Notes: generated by a model from the sequence alone, not told the origin. DNA of 64,000 bases from Embiotoca jacksoni (GCA_022577435.1 JAKOON010000012.1:364001-428000); one strand, 5' to 3'; shown: positions 24,901 to 38,958, counted from the first letter of the stretch. Translations and numbers: made by a program.

Positions 24901-25520
24901 AAAAAAATACTGCCGGTGTCTATAAAAAAAAAGAATGCCATGGTTGCACTAATTCAGATACCGGATATTTATTTTAGCTTGATTTCCCTTTGGTTTTTAT
25001 TAAAGGATAATACTGGAAATAGGCAGCATCTCAAATCAGAATAAAATACCCAGATCAACAATGAGTTTAACTGCTTTAGACAAGTCTTAAAGTGTAAAGT
25101 GTAAAGTGCAAAATCTGTTCCGACAGCAAAAGTTGAACAGATTTTACACACCTACACCTGTTGTTCATCCGATTATATAAATATTTGTCAGGAAAGTAAA
25201 GTGTTGCTAGCAGATTTCCTCATTCAAAATAATCTGAATTATCTGTGAGAACTAACTGCAAACACTACAAATGACCTGCTCTGTTATTCTGCTCATTTGG
25301 AATCAAATCCTCATTTTCGAGCCGCCAAAAGTCTGAAAACGTTTAGTTTCCCATAAGAAAATAAAAATCCTGTTTTAGTTACCTTTAGGTCAAAACAAGC
25401 TCAGATATTCACAACTTCCTGCTCTTCCATTAAACCTCCTGCTTACATGAACACTGTGATTCTGTTACATGATAAGTCTGCATCAAACTGTATTTAATAT
25501 CATTTGTAATTGGGCTGCAA

Positions 25521-25735
25521 CTATACAGAGCCTTTGCACTAAAGTGCTTTACATTGAGCCTCCGATTCACCCACGCACAGACACTGATGAGGCAGAGCTG
25601 CCGTGAAAGGGTCTCTCGAGCAATTTGAGCTTCGGTGTTTTGCTCAGGGACACTCTTGACACATGGGTAAAGAGGAAATGAGGACACAACCACCAACCCT
25701 CACGCTGATGGACGACCAGCTTCATCCTGTGAGAC
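25521..25735 (+). mobile_element. Teleost dispersed non-autonomous repeat
   Basis: The order AAAGTGCTTTACATTGAGCC, ATTCACCCACGCACA, GGCAGAGCTGCCGT, TTTGCTCAGGGACACT, ACACATGGG and CCACCAACC is that of a repeat widespread in fish genomes. No ORF belongs to it. I cannot name the family with certainty. Confidence 0.55.
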
Positions 25736-25962
25736 GTTCTGACCTAATGCGGTTGACAAGTCTGTCAACCAATCCGGTAAACTTCTGACGTTTTGATATT
25801 TTCTAGTTAAGTAACCCAGTGTTAGTGAGTAGCTCTAACCTTAGTTGTTTTGCACACCACAGCAAGTACATTTCTACAAACAGGTGGTCAAAACATTATC
25901 AAGATATTGATGGATGCTTACAAAACTAAGTTCATAGTCTATATAAAAGCAGGCTTCATCGC

Positions 25963-26262
25963 CGAAGTGAGGCCAATGTAGAAGCGCAATACCACTAAGG
26001 GCGACTAGGGGCTAAAAAAAACAAAAAACTCCAATAGACTCCCATTCAACTTCTATCATGAATTACTTTAAAGTCAATAAATGTTTCAAGTCATTATGGT
26101 CATTAGCTAAATTTACTCTTTCTGATCAGTGTCCTGGTGGTTCTTCTGAAAATATATCCATAATCACTAAGATATTAGGTCTCAAACAAACTTACGTTTG
26201 GGGGCGTGCCCGGTTTGATTGACGCGAGTGCATTCACGTGGTCGGGCACAGTCTTCTGGGTT
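25963..26262 (+). mobile_element. Teleost dispersed repeat, second type
   Basis: GTGAGGCCAATGTAGAAGCG, then AACTCCAATAGACTCCCATT, and later GGGGGCGTGCCCGG with TTGATTGACGCG, follow a common fish repeat. It lies 230 bases after the previous element, in the same orientation, so the two may have been nested or co-inserted. Confidence 0.5.
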
Positions 26263-26656
26263 GTCAATCTGATCCAAAAATTGTGACTTCTAGCTCCAAA
26301 AAAAACCAACAAGATTACGACGACCAAAATGCCAGACTGGAGGATTCAAATCAGCAGTTCACAAACCGAACCAACAGGTGACGTCACTGGTTTGTGAAGA
26401 TCTGAACTAAAGGCAGCATGGACGAAGGAAGGCCAAAAATAATCAGGGTGAAAAGTATTGTGGCATAGTGACATTTCACAAAGGTTTTTAATCACACAGA
26501 AACACGAGTACCAAGGTTTTGATTGTCTCGTTCTTTAGTGTGCTTTTGCATTTAATCAATTCCTCACTCTTAAACCTTGACGTGACTGCTGTCAAAATTC
26601 ACTCTCAGTAAGACTCAGCAGCTTCAAATTCAATGAGCTCTGACCAAACATATAAA

Positions 26657-26657
26657 A

Positions 26658-26694
<37 letters not shown>
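26657..26694. repeat. (AT)n followed by poly-T
   Basis: About 11 AT units followed by about 15 T residues. Confidence 0.9.
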
Positions 26695-26695
<1 letters not shown>

Positions 26696-27175
26696 AATCT
26701 ACTCCAACTGATCTGGAGTCTGCAAGTCTCAACTGAAATCAACACGTGGGGCCTTAACTGTGACACCTTTGACAACATAGCCTTCGTCACATACAGTTTT
26801 ATACTCTGATACACTCTGTGGGCTTCATGTAAACTCGTGAGGGGATGAAAATGTTTTTCTAACCATAAAGCGACATCTAATTATTCAATTTAAACAGCCA
26901 AGTGTAACTGGAAAGCAGACGATGGTTAATGGACACAGCATCTTTTGTTATTTACTCTTCCTGGCTGTTAATGTCGCCGTCCCCCGCCTCCCCTGCCTCA
27001 TTATGGGTCAACACAGGAATATGCACAAAAACACACATTGCTGCATCACCTTCACACACACACACACATGCAAAAAAAAAAAAAAAAAATGGTGGCAGTT
27101 GCTTGTCAGGCTTGTGCCATGCTCCACCTCTCCTCACAGCTTTCATGCTAGCTCCTGGTTGCCTTGGCAACTGGC

Positions 27176-27178
<3 letters not shown>

Positions 27179-27239
<61 letters not shown>
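27179..27239. repeat. (GT)n microsatellite
   Basis: About 30 uninterrupted units, 105 bases before a CA array of opposite sense. Confidence 0.97.
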
Positions 27240-27241
<2 letters not shown>

Positions 27242-27343
27242 AATGTTGGCAGTGTGTCGATAACATGAAAAGAGAAGGAGAGCATGCAGAGCAGCAAATG
27301 CACATACACATGCAAAGACACACACAAAATGCGCAGAGGAACG

Positions 27344-27344
<1 letters not shown>

Positions 27345-27377
<33 letters not shown>
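27345..27377. repeat. (AC)n microsatellite
   Basis: About 16 units; it forms an inverted pair with 27179-27239. Confidence 0.97.
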
Positions 27378-27379
<2 letters not shown>

Positions 27380-29835
27380 TTAATTTATGGAGATGTGAGA
27401 AGTGCAGGATTAGCATTATGCCTGGTGTTACTACACATCCACTTTAGTGGCCTGACGGCTAAACAGACCACAAGAGCACATCGTCAAGCCAAGACATGTT
27501 GGATCCTCTCTCTCTCTCTCTCAAAAATAAAAGCCTCGTCTTGGAAAAAGCATTATAGAAAAAAATTAATTAAAAAAAACAGTGAAAAATTATTGAATGA
27601 CAGGAAGTGCACAATCAGTCGTGATTTAAAGGTGGTAATAGAGTGTAATTGATTGCTGCTGTCTGTTAAGTGCTTTACGTAATTTATGGAGACTGATTCT
27701 GTTGTGTAATCCGTGCATATTGTTACGCAAACGTTATATGCGTTCGTTCCATCCATGGTGTAACTGTGAGCACAAAAAGGTACGAAAATTATTAATATAC
27801 AAGTCATTTACGAAGCACATATTTACAGTGTCTTTTGGAAAATGCAAACAGTGCAGTGGTTTGTTTTATGTACATGCCTCCATTCAGCTTCCTGTTTCTT
27901 TAAAAAAAAATTGTAAGGTTATTAAAAGGACCCAATATAAACAATACGACGTGGCCGGTAAGTGGATGGCCATACATAAACACCCATGTGACTGTTGAAC
28001 CAGTTTCACTAATGTGCTGCTACAACAGCTTCCACTCTTCTAGTTTCAGAGGGTTTACGAAGATGTTTGAAGACACAAGAGATCATGTTAATTTAATGTC
28101 ACCTCAAAATTAAAAAGAAGCTTTTTTTTTTAACTTGTGAAATAATGATTTTTTTTTTTTCACTCCTTCAAGTCTCTAAAAATCCTTCAGATGGAACAAT
28201 CTGCAGTTACTTTTAGGTTGAACTGCTTCTAATGCAAACGTATACATGGTGTAAAATCTACAGTGTCATTTTCAGAGATCAAGTTAAAAAAAAAAAAAAG
28301 GTTTTGAATCGACAACAGAAACAAAACTCGATGCTTAGATTCCCAAATATTATCCATGGCTCAAAATTGATCAAAGAAGTATTTGGAATATTATTTAGCA
28401 CCACATATTCATGTACAAGTTTCACTATTAAAGATATTAGAGGTAAAACTAAGAATTGTTTTCCCTTAACTACCTAATAAACACAAAAAAATGTTTAGGG
28501 AAGGTATTTTCACTCCGTTTCTCTTATTTCTATTGGAGTTAATTGCACCGTGTTCAGGCAGCTGATGTTTCACTAATCGGTCAGCTGTAAATGTCAAGAT
28601 TGTGGCGTCACTCCCTCAGAATCAAACAGAGGTTCGTTTCTGGAGCTGCCGGGTTTCCACCGTCGCTCGGTCATACACGAGAAAATCTGCTGCAGAAGAG
28701 GCAGGAAACAATTTCTCTGAAGTTATATTAACCACAATGCATTGCAGTCACAGCTTGCACCTTTTCAGCTCCGTTAACACTAGAAAACAAAGTCTGCACT
28801 CCCCCCCCCTTTTTAGAAAACACACCGTGCTATCACTGTCAGTCTCACGCTGTCCACGGACACCAGGCGCTCTGCGGCGACAGTGCTGCGGTTTTTATGT
28901 CTGGCTGGCTAATTGCAGTTAATTGCATTCACCTACTGGCCCTGGTGTGAATCAGTCTCCAATTAGAGGCTTCCAATGAGAAGCAGCAGGGCTCTGCAGC
29001 CTCACTACCAGGATAGAGGACCACTGACCTACACTTTCAGGGACATTTTCACACTTACTCCCCGCAAGGAAATTGTATATATCCAGAATATAGTGAGCAT
29101 ATGTTGCAAGTCTAATATTAGTTAGTTGTATGCTTGCATTCGCAGCAGTTGCAGGTTGCAGGGACAGATTGCGGTCTTGTTTAACGATAAAATGACTTGA
29201 AGCACGAGTCATAATTTGCTTTTTGTTTTTCCCAGAAACCACGAGCGTCCCCCTGATTTTAACCGGAAAGGGTTAGGTTTCCAACTGGTGCCAGAAATTA
29301 ACCACAGACTGGCGATGCAAAGCCATGTCTCTGGTGTCATCTGTGCTCCAATACATATAATTCTGGCAGGAATTATGTTTCCTATGTTTCAAAATATATA
29401 AAAAATAAGAGTATAAACATAATTTCCAGGAGGAATTGTCCACTTTTCAGCAGCACAGACAAAAACTGAAAAACCCTTGAAGGTATTAAAAAGCAGTCTG
29501 ATAAATTGAAACTGAACTTCATCACAAAAACTTGACAGATGATCACAAGTCAATGATTTAAAACACTTTTTTTTTTCTTTCTTTTTTTTCAAACTACAAG
29601 AGCCTAATCTCTAAATAATAGCTGATATGTATTTAACAGAAGACTTTTTTTGGAGTAACCTGGGGCCACGGTGGGGCGCCTGTGGGGGGCCTTCGCAGCA
29701 AGACCCTGTTAGTGGAACCGACGGTGTCAATTTATTTGATCCCACAAGGTTAGTTGTTGTACACCTTAATCCACATGCACGCCTCCTCCCTCTTTCATTC
29801 AGGAGCCCTGATTGGATTACACCACAGCTCAGTTT

Positions 29836-29851
29836 GTGCGTGTGTGTGTGC

Positions 29852-29907
<56 letters not shown>
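29836..29907. repeat. (TG)n microsatellite with CG interruptions
   Basis: About 72 bases of TG with two CG-containing interruptions near the start. Confidence 0.97.
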
Positions 29908-29908
<1 letters not shown>

Positions 29909-32885
29909 TGAGAGGGAGCAAAGAAGGGCATATGGAGAGAAGAAGGGAGGGTGTACACAGAGTGATGTGCGCGTGTGAGCTGGATTGAGCTCCTTTCACA
30001 CATTTCACTTTCATTTCCACGACCACGTTCTCTCCAGCTGCACTTAATAAACTCTTAATCTTTTCTCGTGAAATGATATTTGAGTCAGAACATCTTAATG
30101 GAAGTCTTTATGCAACATCTCAAATCTCCCAGTCTCAGTCCTTGTTCATGCTGACATGTTACTTCTCCTCTTTCAGGGTTAATTAAGCTACTGATGACAT
30201 CCGGCTGAAACGAAAAAATAAAACTAGATCAACTAGACATTTCAAAAATATAATACTACATTATCTTTGAACAAAAAGACACAATTTGCCCTTCAGTTAT
30301 GAGTATAAATGTACATGCGCACCACATTCATCTTGTATGTCCACAGTGTGTGTGTGTGTGTGTTTGCCCTTATATTTTGTTTCCCCAGATATCAGTTTTT
30401 TAATTAAGATTTCTTTGAGTATACACAGGTAGATGTTTTATTTTCATACATTCTATCTGACCAGTTACGCAAACTGAATCTGAATCATAACTGTATAAAA
30501 TCAATACACACTAAAAATGCTTTATGTGCTGTTGATCAATGGCAATGTCCCACAAAGCAGCATGGAAAGGAAACTGAGGTGCTACTCATGGCTGATATCA
30601 TTATTAAAAGTTAAAACACATGTTATGAAGTGGTGAAACAACCTCAGCAACATTTCATAACTTTACTTTTGGAACAAATTAATAATAATAATAATAAAAA
30701 AGAGACTCGAGCAGACAAACTGAAGATGTAACAGTTTGTATTAGTAAGTAGTAAAGAATGGATAGTAAATTTAATAGCTGGACAAAACGGTTTACGGTGA
30801 AAATCTTTACATGGAGCAAAACATCTTTTCTTCTCCAATGTAGGTAGCAGCAGGAATAGCAGGAAAAAAAAAACACCACAATTACAAAAAAAAAAATCAT
30901 GGGAACATTTGATTTCTCAGATAAAAGGGTACAAAATAAAGCCACAATATAAGTTTGTACCCTCACCAACAAACCTCGGCATTAGCTTTTATACCGACGC
31001 AGAGGGGAATTGTCGCTGGCCATACTTGACACGGCCTCTTAGCCGTGTCAGCGCTGAGCGTGGATTTCAGATTTAAATTCACAGAAGGCGAGCTGAACTT
31101 TGAGTAAAATCCCCTTTTCAATATGGCAGTGAAACTGCTAAATATCAAACGCCTCCAAGCCACACTCTCGTGAACAGTTTCCAAATTCTTTGTTGTGCTA
31201 TGTTAGCATTAAACAAAAAAAAGCTTCACGGATCAACTTTACAGGGACTTTACAAAGTGAGATTAGGGTGGCATGAAGGTCGGAAACAAACAAACAGTGT
31301 TACAACACACTGTGTCCCAACAGTGTTCGCTTACTATGTGATAGCATGCAGGAAATAATAGTTAAAGAGTTGTTTTTCATGAAATTTAAAGTCATCCTCG
31401 TCCATAAAACGCAGCTCATTGCGGACAGTTTTAGCAGTTTTGTTCTCCGAGTCGGGCTGTTTATCCAGTTTGGAAATGGCCACGAAGTAAGCATTCACAA
31501 TGCAGCTCGTACAGCTGAATTGTTTGCATGCGGTTGCCTGGTGATAAGATTAAACTGCCGAAAAAGAACAAATGTGAAGCCCATAGTGCAGTTTTCTTCG
31601 ATCAAAACACAAGTGAATAGGTTGTCAAGCGCATTGTTCTGTACAAAGAAAATAAAGTACAAAGTGCTCTGCAGTGTGGTGATTTCATTTGAATCAAATG
31701 TTAGAAGTTTTGGCTGTTAATAGCAGACTGCTGCCTCTCAGCATCATGTGGGTTTATTATTTCACACTGAGCCCACATGGTGCTGTCAGGGTCTGACCTC
31801 TGAACTTGACATGAAATAAACCGTGAACTCTGCTTTTATTAGCAACATTTATGTGTCTCTATATTATGCTTCGCCATTTTATGCACAGTTTATAAAGTAC
31901 AATATATTTCTAGTATACATATCCAGCAAGTTGTTCTACATATATATATAAAAAAATACATTGCTTACCTAACCGACCACTAGAACACAAATATAACTGT
32001 TTTCTGTTCTGACACTACAGCTGTTGGAGGTCTTTGTCACTTGAACTTGAAAATATGTTGTTATAGGAGGTCAGGGCGGATGGACGGGTCCTTTTTCTAG
32101 GGTTGACGGTCTCGGAAAAAAAGGGGATGAGCATGAAACCCCGACGATACCGATGCATCAAATATTCTATGACCTAAAACGACAAATGTTTGAAAAATGC
32201 TTGTAGGCGGAGAAAAATGTCAACAACAAGGAAAGCAACAGAGTAACAAATATACCGTTTTTCACATCAACAGTCATGACTGAACCTAAAAGGAGACGTT
32301 GATATATGTCTTTTTCAACTTTTATTGCATCCCCAAAGATGAAATTATGGTCCAATGATGGTTGCACTAAAAATGCAGTGGTATTTTTTTTCTTCACAAA
32401 ATCAAACATCAGCTTGACCTGATATGAATGTATTGCTTACACTCTTCAGCTCACCATCAAAATGAAGCTTGTTTACTCCATCTGCCAATGAATGTGTTGC
32501 TGGTTCATCATATTCGTCGCCGTTTAGATAAGTTTCCCCATTTTTGCCACTTGAAAGCGTTGCCTCAGCAAGTGTTTCTTCACCAGTGACCTCATTCTGC
32601 AGAGGCCTGCAGGCATCTCCACTTCCATGTGACACAACTCAAGCCAAGCCTGCAAGCCGGTTCAGGCAGCCGAAGCCTGTCGCTGCTCTCAGACATCCTC
32701 CTCCTTTCACACTGCAACGTACAGTAAATCCACTGCGTCCTTTTCATTATGATGGAGCGTCTAAATTGTCAGCATTTTTTTTGCCACGCCTGCTCAACCC
32801 AAACACCAGGGATGTATCTCAGCACCGCATGTGTCCGTGAACTACCAGTCATCTACAGTATGGTTAAGGTTATAGGGAAGGATTG

Positions 32886-32984
32886 TGGTGTACCTCGCCT
32901 TTACCCCCAAGTGTGGTTGGATCGGCCTGAGCTCGCCCTGTTCAGGATAAAGCAGCTACAGATAATGGATAGATGGATGGACGT
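32886..32984 (+). mobile_element. Teleost interspersed repeat fragment
   Basis: The sequence GTGTACCTCGCCT ... GCCCTGTTCAGGATAAAGCAG, then CTACAGATAATGGATAGATGGATGG, has the pattern of a very common teleost repeat. That repeat runs from GTGTACCCCGCCT to CAGGATAAGCGGTTACAGATAATGGATGG. It ends in a short GGAT array. Confidence 0.6.
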
Positions 32985-33256
32985 GTGGTGAACTTTGCTT
33001 TCTGGTGTTAAAGTCAGATGTACTAGAAGAATGCTCTCTTCCTGTTGACTTAGTAGATTCACCAAAATTAAAATCAGGAGATTCATTGAAAACAAATGTG
33101 ATTATTTGTTGTACAAAAAGATACAGCCTCCCTTGAGTCCCCATCGTGGCCAAAAAGTTTGCTTTGGTTACTTTGTATGTGAGAGCTCTGATGCCAAGAG
33201 GAATGGATGACTAAAAAAACAATACTAAAACAGACATTTAAAGTTGGTGTCAAAGT

Positions 33257-33736
33257 TTTCGTTTCGTGCCAAACTTTGATACTTTAGACTACACCCACAC
33301 GAACACACTTTAGTTTTAAAATGCACACGCTTTGATACGTTTATTCAGGAGTAAAACTCATCAGTATCAGTAAGCCCCGATGTTTGTATGTAGGCTGTGG
33401 TTGGGTGGTACATTAGGACGACTTATTTTACTCTTTCCAAACTATTTTTTTGGCCACATTTAGCCTTTTGGCTAGCACCGATAGCATGTAAAGTAGCATC
33501 GGTAAACTGAAGCTTGCATGTAAGGTGTTTAGTGGACATCTGTTAATTGTAGCTACAGAAAACAACCTGGGTTACACTCTCCCCCTCTAAACTGCATGAA
33601 GACCAAGGATTTGTGCCGTACTGTGTGATGTTGATAATGGATTTAAAAAAAATTGTTTTTGAAAAAGCGTTGTTCAAAAAACGATATTGAAGTCAGAAAT
33701 TGGTACTTTTATGGAAACTTTTTGAACAGTATCCAG
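33257..33736. mobile_element. Degraded dispersed repeat, copy 1
   Basis: It shares CCAAxCTTTGATAC, and TTATTCAGGAGTAAAACTC followed by a CAGTAAGCC-type block (33341-33386), with 37416-37602. Its end (33700-33736, TTGGTACTTTTATGG) resembles 53321-53361. This looks like an old DNA-transposon-like or MITE family; terminal inverted repeats were not found. Confidence 0.4.
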
Positions 33737-36171
33737 CCGTGGCTGTAACCCAAGAAACATAACCTAGAAATTTAGGTCTGTACTGTTGCTGCAGGCATCG
33801 TTAGCTGCTCCACATAAAGGCTTCACTGAAAGCCCAAAACACAAGAACATCACCAAAACCTGAGGTCAAAACCTACAAGGTCACTCAAACTATTTTCAGC
33901 TATTACTCTGTTTCTTTCCTCCAAATCTGCACGCACAGAAGGGTCTTAAGTGACATTTTACTGAGGGAGCCATGGCAACCATTTTACTCTAAACCCCACC
34001 ATTACCACCTGAACACATAAGGGCTGAGGCGCACAAAGGAAAGAGGACCTCGGAGTGGGTGTTACATGCATTGTTCCTCTATGAGACCTCCCTAAAAAAC
34101 ACCAGGCCAGGTCAAGGCTGGCACAAATACTGCCTGACCTCGCAGAGCTAATGGTTGTAGGGGAAGGGGAGGGGGGGGGGGGGGGGTGCTACAGTGAATC
34201 AAAAACCTCTAGATTAGACCTGTGGGGGCAGGAAGAGGAAGCATAGGGAAGTTGCAGCGAGTCACTTGACCTCTACATGTGCGCCTGACTGTCCCCCTGG
34301 GAAAAGAAGGCAGAGGACAGAGCATTATGATGGCCTCCTATAGCCGTCTTGTTGAGGACAATGAGCAATCAGGAGGGAGTGTTGGTGATTAGGGAGACAC
34401 TCAGGGCAGACATGGCCTCCAGTGAATCTGCTGGAACCTCCACAACAATATCAGCACCCGCAGCAGGCATATCCACATTGAGCTGCAGGCTCACATGAAA
34501 ACATATCTTTTTTTTTTTTTTTTAAATTTAAAATCTTTTTTGGCCTTTTGTCCTTATTAAATGTCATTTTACACACGCTAAACTCAAACTTTTCAAAATC
34601 CTCTCCGGAGTTGATACATCTAGAGGTATAGACGGGGTAAACGTGACCTTTTTGACAACGATTATGTAAACTTGTACCGACTCAACTGGCTGTAACTTCT
34701 CTTTCTTTTCAGAGGATTCATTAGCTTTAAAATAGTGATTTGATAAATGCAGCAATTAATTATTGTTGCACAAGGTACAGGTGACTAGAGGAAGCTACCA
34801 ATTTGCCATCTATACCTGCACTTTTCTTCTGGTTTTGTGGAAGAAGAGTAACAGGATGTTCAATAATTCAAGTCAAGTCTACGTTTTTATTTATGTCCAG
34901 TGCCGATGTTCAGTAGCAATGCAGGAAATATGGTGTTTTTTTTAATCTAAAGGAGTGGAAAGTAATTGTGGAGGTCAGGGTGGTGGTTGGGTGTGTAAAA
35001 CATTCTGTCTGGTTCTCTTCAACTAGACAAGGCTGTTGAGCTGCTTAATCTTTTGACAGTTTTATGAGTTTCAGTGAGGATGGTGAACTTTTCAGGGGAA
35101 GCCTGCAGGTGTGTCCACATGTTGATTTTTAAAAAGCATTTTCAGATTTAGGTAGTTTAGTGTGGACATTATTTGAAACCAAGGTTTTGATGCACATGCT
35201 TCCCATCAGAAACATGATCTGCAGCTGTAGAGCGATCATAAAAAAGTGTAACAGCTGATTTATTTTCAACCACTAAGGACATTTTATTGGTCTCCATCAG
35301 GGTGGTGGTGATAGTTTTGGGATGAAGGAGCTGAAATCTCTTCCAAATCTGATCATTTTTATGCCAGAAATGTTAAATAATATAACAATATTTTTACATT
35401 TTAGTCGCACTAGGTTGGGAAAGACTCTGAAACAGCATTTAAACCATTTTATAGAATGTTTAAACTTGTCATTGAAATTCAGACTCATGAAATTCTTTCA
35501 GGGTTAGTGGCTCTTTAAGACAGCATGACCCTTTGACACACACATGTAGTCAATGGCTTGCATATAGAGGTCTACATTGCTGCATTTAAATGAAGAAAGA
35601 ATTTCAAAGACAATTGTCAATGGACAGATAAAACCTGCAATAAAGATGCAGGGTTGACATCAAATCATTGATGGATGTCTGGCTGATATTTGCTGACATC
35701 AAGGGTCAGTTAGATAATTGATATACAAAAGTAATTAATATTCTGTGAAAGAAAAAGTAGCTGCATGTACGTTGTCACTGCAAAAAAAGAAGATATTAGT
35801 AAAAGTTGATGCTGACGTAGATCCTACAAAAGCCTCTGGTGCTAAAATATCCTCACTTTGTCTGAACGATAATTAGATCTTGCGTTTATAAAAAAAAAAA
35901 AAAAAGAAAAGAAAAAAAGCCACCAATCTGTAGCCATACAAAAATCTGAAAACAACATTGTTGCAATCAAAACTGCTTTAGCGTTGAAAGCAGACGCGCC
36001 GATTACCATACGGTACCAGCAGCGTGCACAAAGACGTTCCCAGGCTTTGATGGTAAAACAGAGGACGCCATTGATGCTGCTGTGAATGTGATGCACCCGT
36101 AATATGCTGCATATGTTTCTCATCCCATTGCAAGTCTATGGGATTAAGCCTCCAAAGCCAGACACACACAT

Positions 36172-36176
<5 letters not shown>

Positions 36177-36213
<37 letters not shown>

Positions 36214-36240
36214 GTGTATATATCCATATATATATATACA
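36177..36240. repeat. (TA)n and ATATAC-rich array
   Basis: A TA array of about 32 bases is followed by ACACACGTGTATATATCC and another short TA array. Much of it is self-complementary. Confidence 0.93.
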
Positions 36241-37415
36241 CACATGCAAAGTCTACAGCCTTGCAGATCTCAGGGTCCCCCTAATCATGTTCCTTCCATG
36301 GGTCCCCTTCTCTTCATTAAAAACTCAGACAAGAAAAGGGGGTGCAGACAAGAGCAGGGTGGGGAAGAAAAGGCCGCTGAGACAGAGTCCTCCAGCCTGT
36401 CTGGTTAGGAGTGTGGGAGCGTGTGTGACAGTGTGTGTTTTTGGAGAGTGGGGGTGGGGGTGGAGGGGTGGGCGGTGGCGGTGGAGGGTGTATGGGAATT
36501 GACTTTGGCATTAAACAACTTGATTGAGAGACACCCACCCACCCACTCCTCTTCCCCACCAGGCGTGAGGACAGGAGCAGGAGGAGCGGCAGTGGAGCAC
36601 CGAAGGGACCCGCCGCTACCACCGCGGCAATTTGCTGTCTGGGAGGCACAAAGGGGAGGTCAGAGGTCAAATAAGTGCACTGAGATGGAGGTGCTTTTCT
36701 CATGGTAATGCCTTGACAAACAACTCAGCATCGTTTCCAAGGCTGTCGCAGGGGAGCGGCTGTGCACGGGACAGAGGCATTTGCCAATACGATGGCGGCC
36801 GAGATGATGAATGACACCGTTTGAGGAATCCATGAAAAATAACAAGCGGCGGTACACAGAGTTAAGCGAGTGGCAAACAACTGTGAATCGCAGCTACGCA
36901 TGTTACATCAGGAGAAACACCAGCAGCAGTTCATGGTGGAGAGATTCAAAATATAACACTTAGACAAATCTGCTTCTGGGAGTCAACAAAACCCTGATTG
37001 AAGCCCAATGAGATACAATAGTTTAATGTGATTCTGAACTGTTGAGTTGGATTTTTTTTTTTTTTTTCTTCATTCAGCGGAGAATAACTTTACAAGTGGG
37101 GTAATATCTTAGAATCATAAACATAAGTTTTTGTGGCTTGTTGTGGATTTGGATTCAGTTCTCAAAGTGAGAAAACTGACCCCCATAAGCAAATGCTTAA
37201 TAGGGCAGACATGTTGACATGTTGTTAGCAGCAATTCTTCATGTCAAGCAGCACCTGACGACCTCTGGAGAGACTGCATTGTAAAGAAGACAGACGGGTT
37301 TTCTTGGAGTTAAAGGGACTGGAGTCACTGTGAAAGTCACTAAAAGTCACTAAAAAAAATTTCATCTCAATAAGGTGATTGGATTTTGGTCACGAGGCCC
37401 TTCGCCAACTACGGC

Positions 37416-37602
37416 TGGGTACCAAGCTTTGATACCGTTATGGCACTGACTGAATTGTTTCAGTATCATCGACGAATGAAAAATGTCTTGTCTTTTGGTA
37501 CCAATTTTCAATATCTGGGCTACATTAACATCCAAATGCATAACTTTGCTATATTTACGCAGGAGTAAATCATTGGCGTCAGTGAGCCACAGCGTTTACC
37601 TT
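37416..37602. mobile_element. Degraded dispersed repeat, copy 2
   Basis: It has the GGGTACCAAGCTTTGATACCG start and a TTTACGCAGGAGTAAATC block that resemble copy 1 in the same order. The GGGTACCxxxxTTGATACC type of start is often seen in fish hAT-like elements. Confidence 0.4.
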
Positions 37603-38956
37603 ATATCTGGCTCTACTTGGCGGCCTGCCCAGGTCGATGAAATTACCCGAATTCACTCTTTTCAAATACATTTTCTCCTTCAGTGAATGGAGGTTGGGGT
37701 ATATGACGGGTCTACGAAGCGCTCCACTTTCATATTAGACACACCGGGGTTTAACGTTCGGACTTCTGCCTGTGTTGAGGCAACAAAAAGCACTTGTATT
37801 TTCACTTACTTTCAGACACGACTCGCATTCTTCTGGAAACGAGGGGAGACCTCTGTCGAAGTTGGTGCGGCGTTAGACTACGAAAGAACTAGTAACAAAC
37901 TGTGGAGCTAACTGGCGGAGCAGAAAACAGAGTCCTTGTATTGGCCTTGGGGTGGCTACGTGACAAACAACTGACCCGAGGCGGCGGATTTCTTGCTGTT
38001 CGACGTGGTGCACTTCTAGAAGTTCGACTCGTAGCAAAGTGAAGCTGGTCATAAACTTTGATTTGTCAAGAGCTGTTGTTTCTTCCACGATCCACACACA
38101 CCATCGACCGGGTGTTCAGGTAAACTATGGCTGAATCAAAATGGCGAAACACGGCGGACTGTGCGGGTGCATTCCTGTGAGTTCTGAGGACCGTCCAAAC
38201 CCACGATTCATCCGGTCCACAAGAACCTGTGGTTCACCAGATTTTACTGATTAAATTACCCACAATTCCTTGCAATATAGGCGTGACATTGTTGTGTTTC
38301 CAACTGCTGATTGAAAAAAAAAAAAAACTTATTATAAAATTTATTTTATCAAAAAGTTAATTGAATCATTTATGTCAGAAATCATATTTAACCACATCAT
38401 GATACATTAAATACGTAGAGGTATAGAGAACAGAGGAAGTTAAAATACCTTTTATTATTGTCGTCTTGAGGCCGGTCAGCAGCTTATGGCTTTGCAGTGT
38501 CATGTTATATGTGTCACATGAACATATTAGCTCGTTCCACTGAGGTCCAAATGGTGGACATTTGGATTCAACCTTTATTGCAACATTGCCCCCAACTGGC
38601 TTGGAGGGCAAATGCCCAAAAATACAACAGGGAAACCTTAAAGGATTTTTTTGGGGGGGGGTTTTCTTTTATAATACTGATAGTAATGTTAACTTGAGGG
38701 CCGTGTTGTTTTTCTCTCTGTCTCACTGTGCTCTACTCGACGCTGTTTCCACAACGACCTCGAACTATGGGTTATAATCATGATATAACTGTCAGGAGAA
38801 GAAGAAGAAGAAAAAAAACAATGCTCTGCTTACTGTTTAAAGTACAGATACTAGTCCTTTTCTAGATAAGAATAACAGCAACAGCATTTATCATTTCATG
38901 TACCAAATAATGGTTATTTGGTTTATATAAAATTGATAAAGTAGTTCCACAGTTTC

Positions 38957-38958
<2 letters not shown>

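Larger units (their letters stand above)
16931..25520. other. Intergenic sequence, no gene seen
   Basis: It holds TG microsatellites (18880, 19092, 21012), long A-runs (18583-18615, 21257-21283), purine and pyrimidine tracts (21148, 21926) and one repeat fragment near 20548. Frames of 60-130 codons here are low-complexity or match nothing known. Confidence 0.4.
26263..32860. other. Intergenic sequence rich in microsatellites, no gene seen
   Basis: AT-rich DNA with GT, CA and TA arrays between 26657 and 29907. No exon with splice signals and a plausible protein was found on either strand. Confidence 0.4.

Noticed and set aside
26952..27416. Long frames encoding runs of His-Thr or Cys-Val (also at 4535, 11027, 18905, 29611, 38891, 45389, 46318, 48620)
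   Set aside because: These are translations of CA/TG microsatellites with no splice, start or protein evidence.
29660..29710. tRNA-derived SINE-like start (GCCACGGTGGGGCGCCTGTGG...)
   Set aside because: It resembles a common fish repeat beginning, but too many bases differ to claim it.
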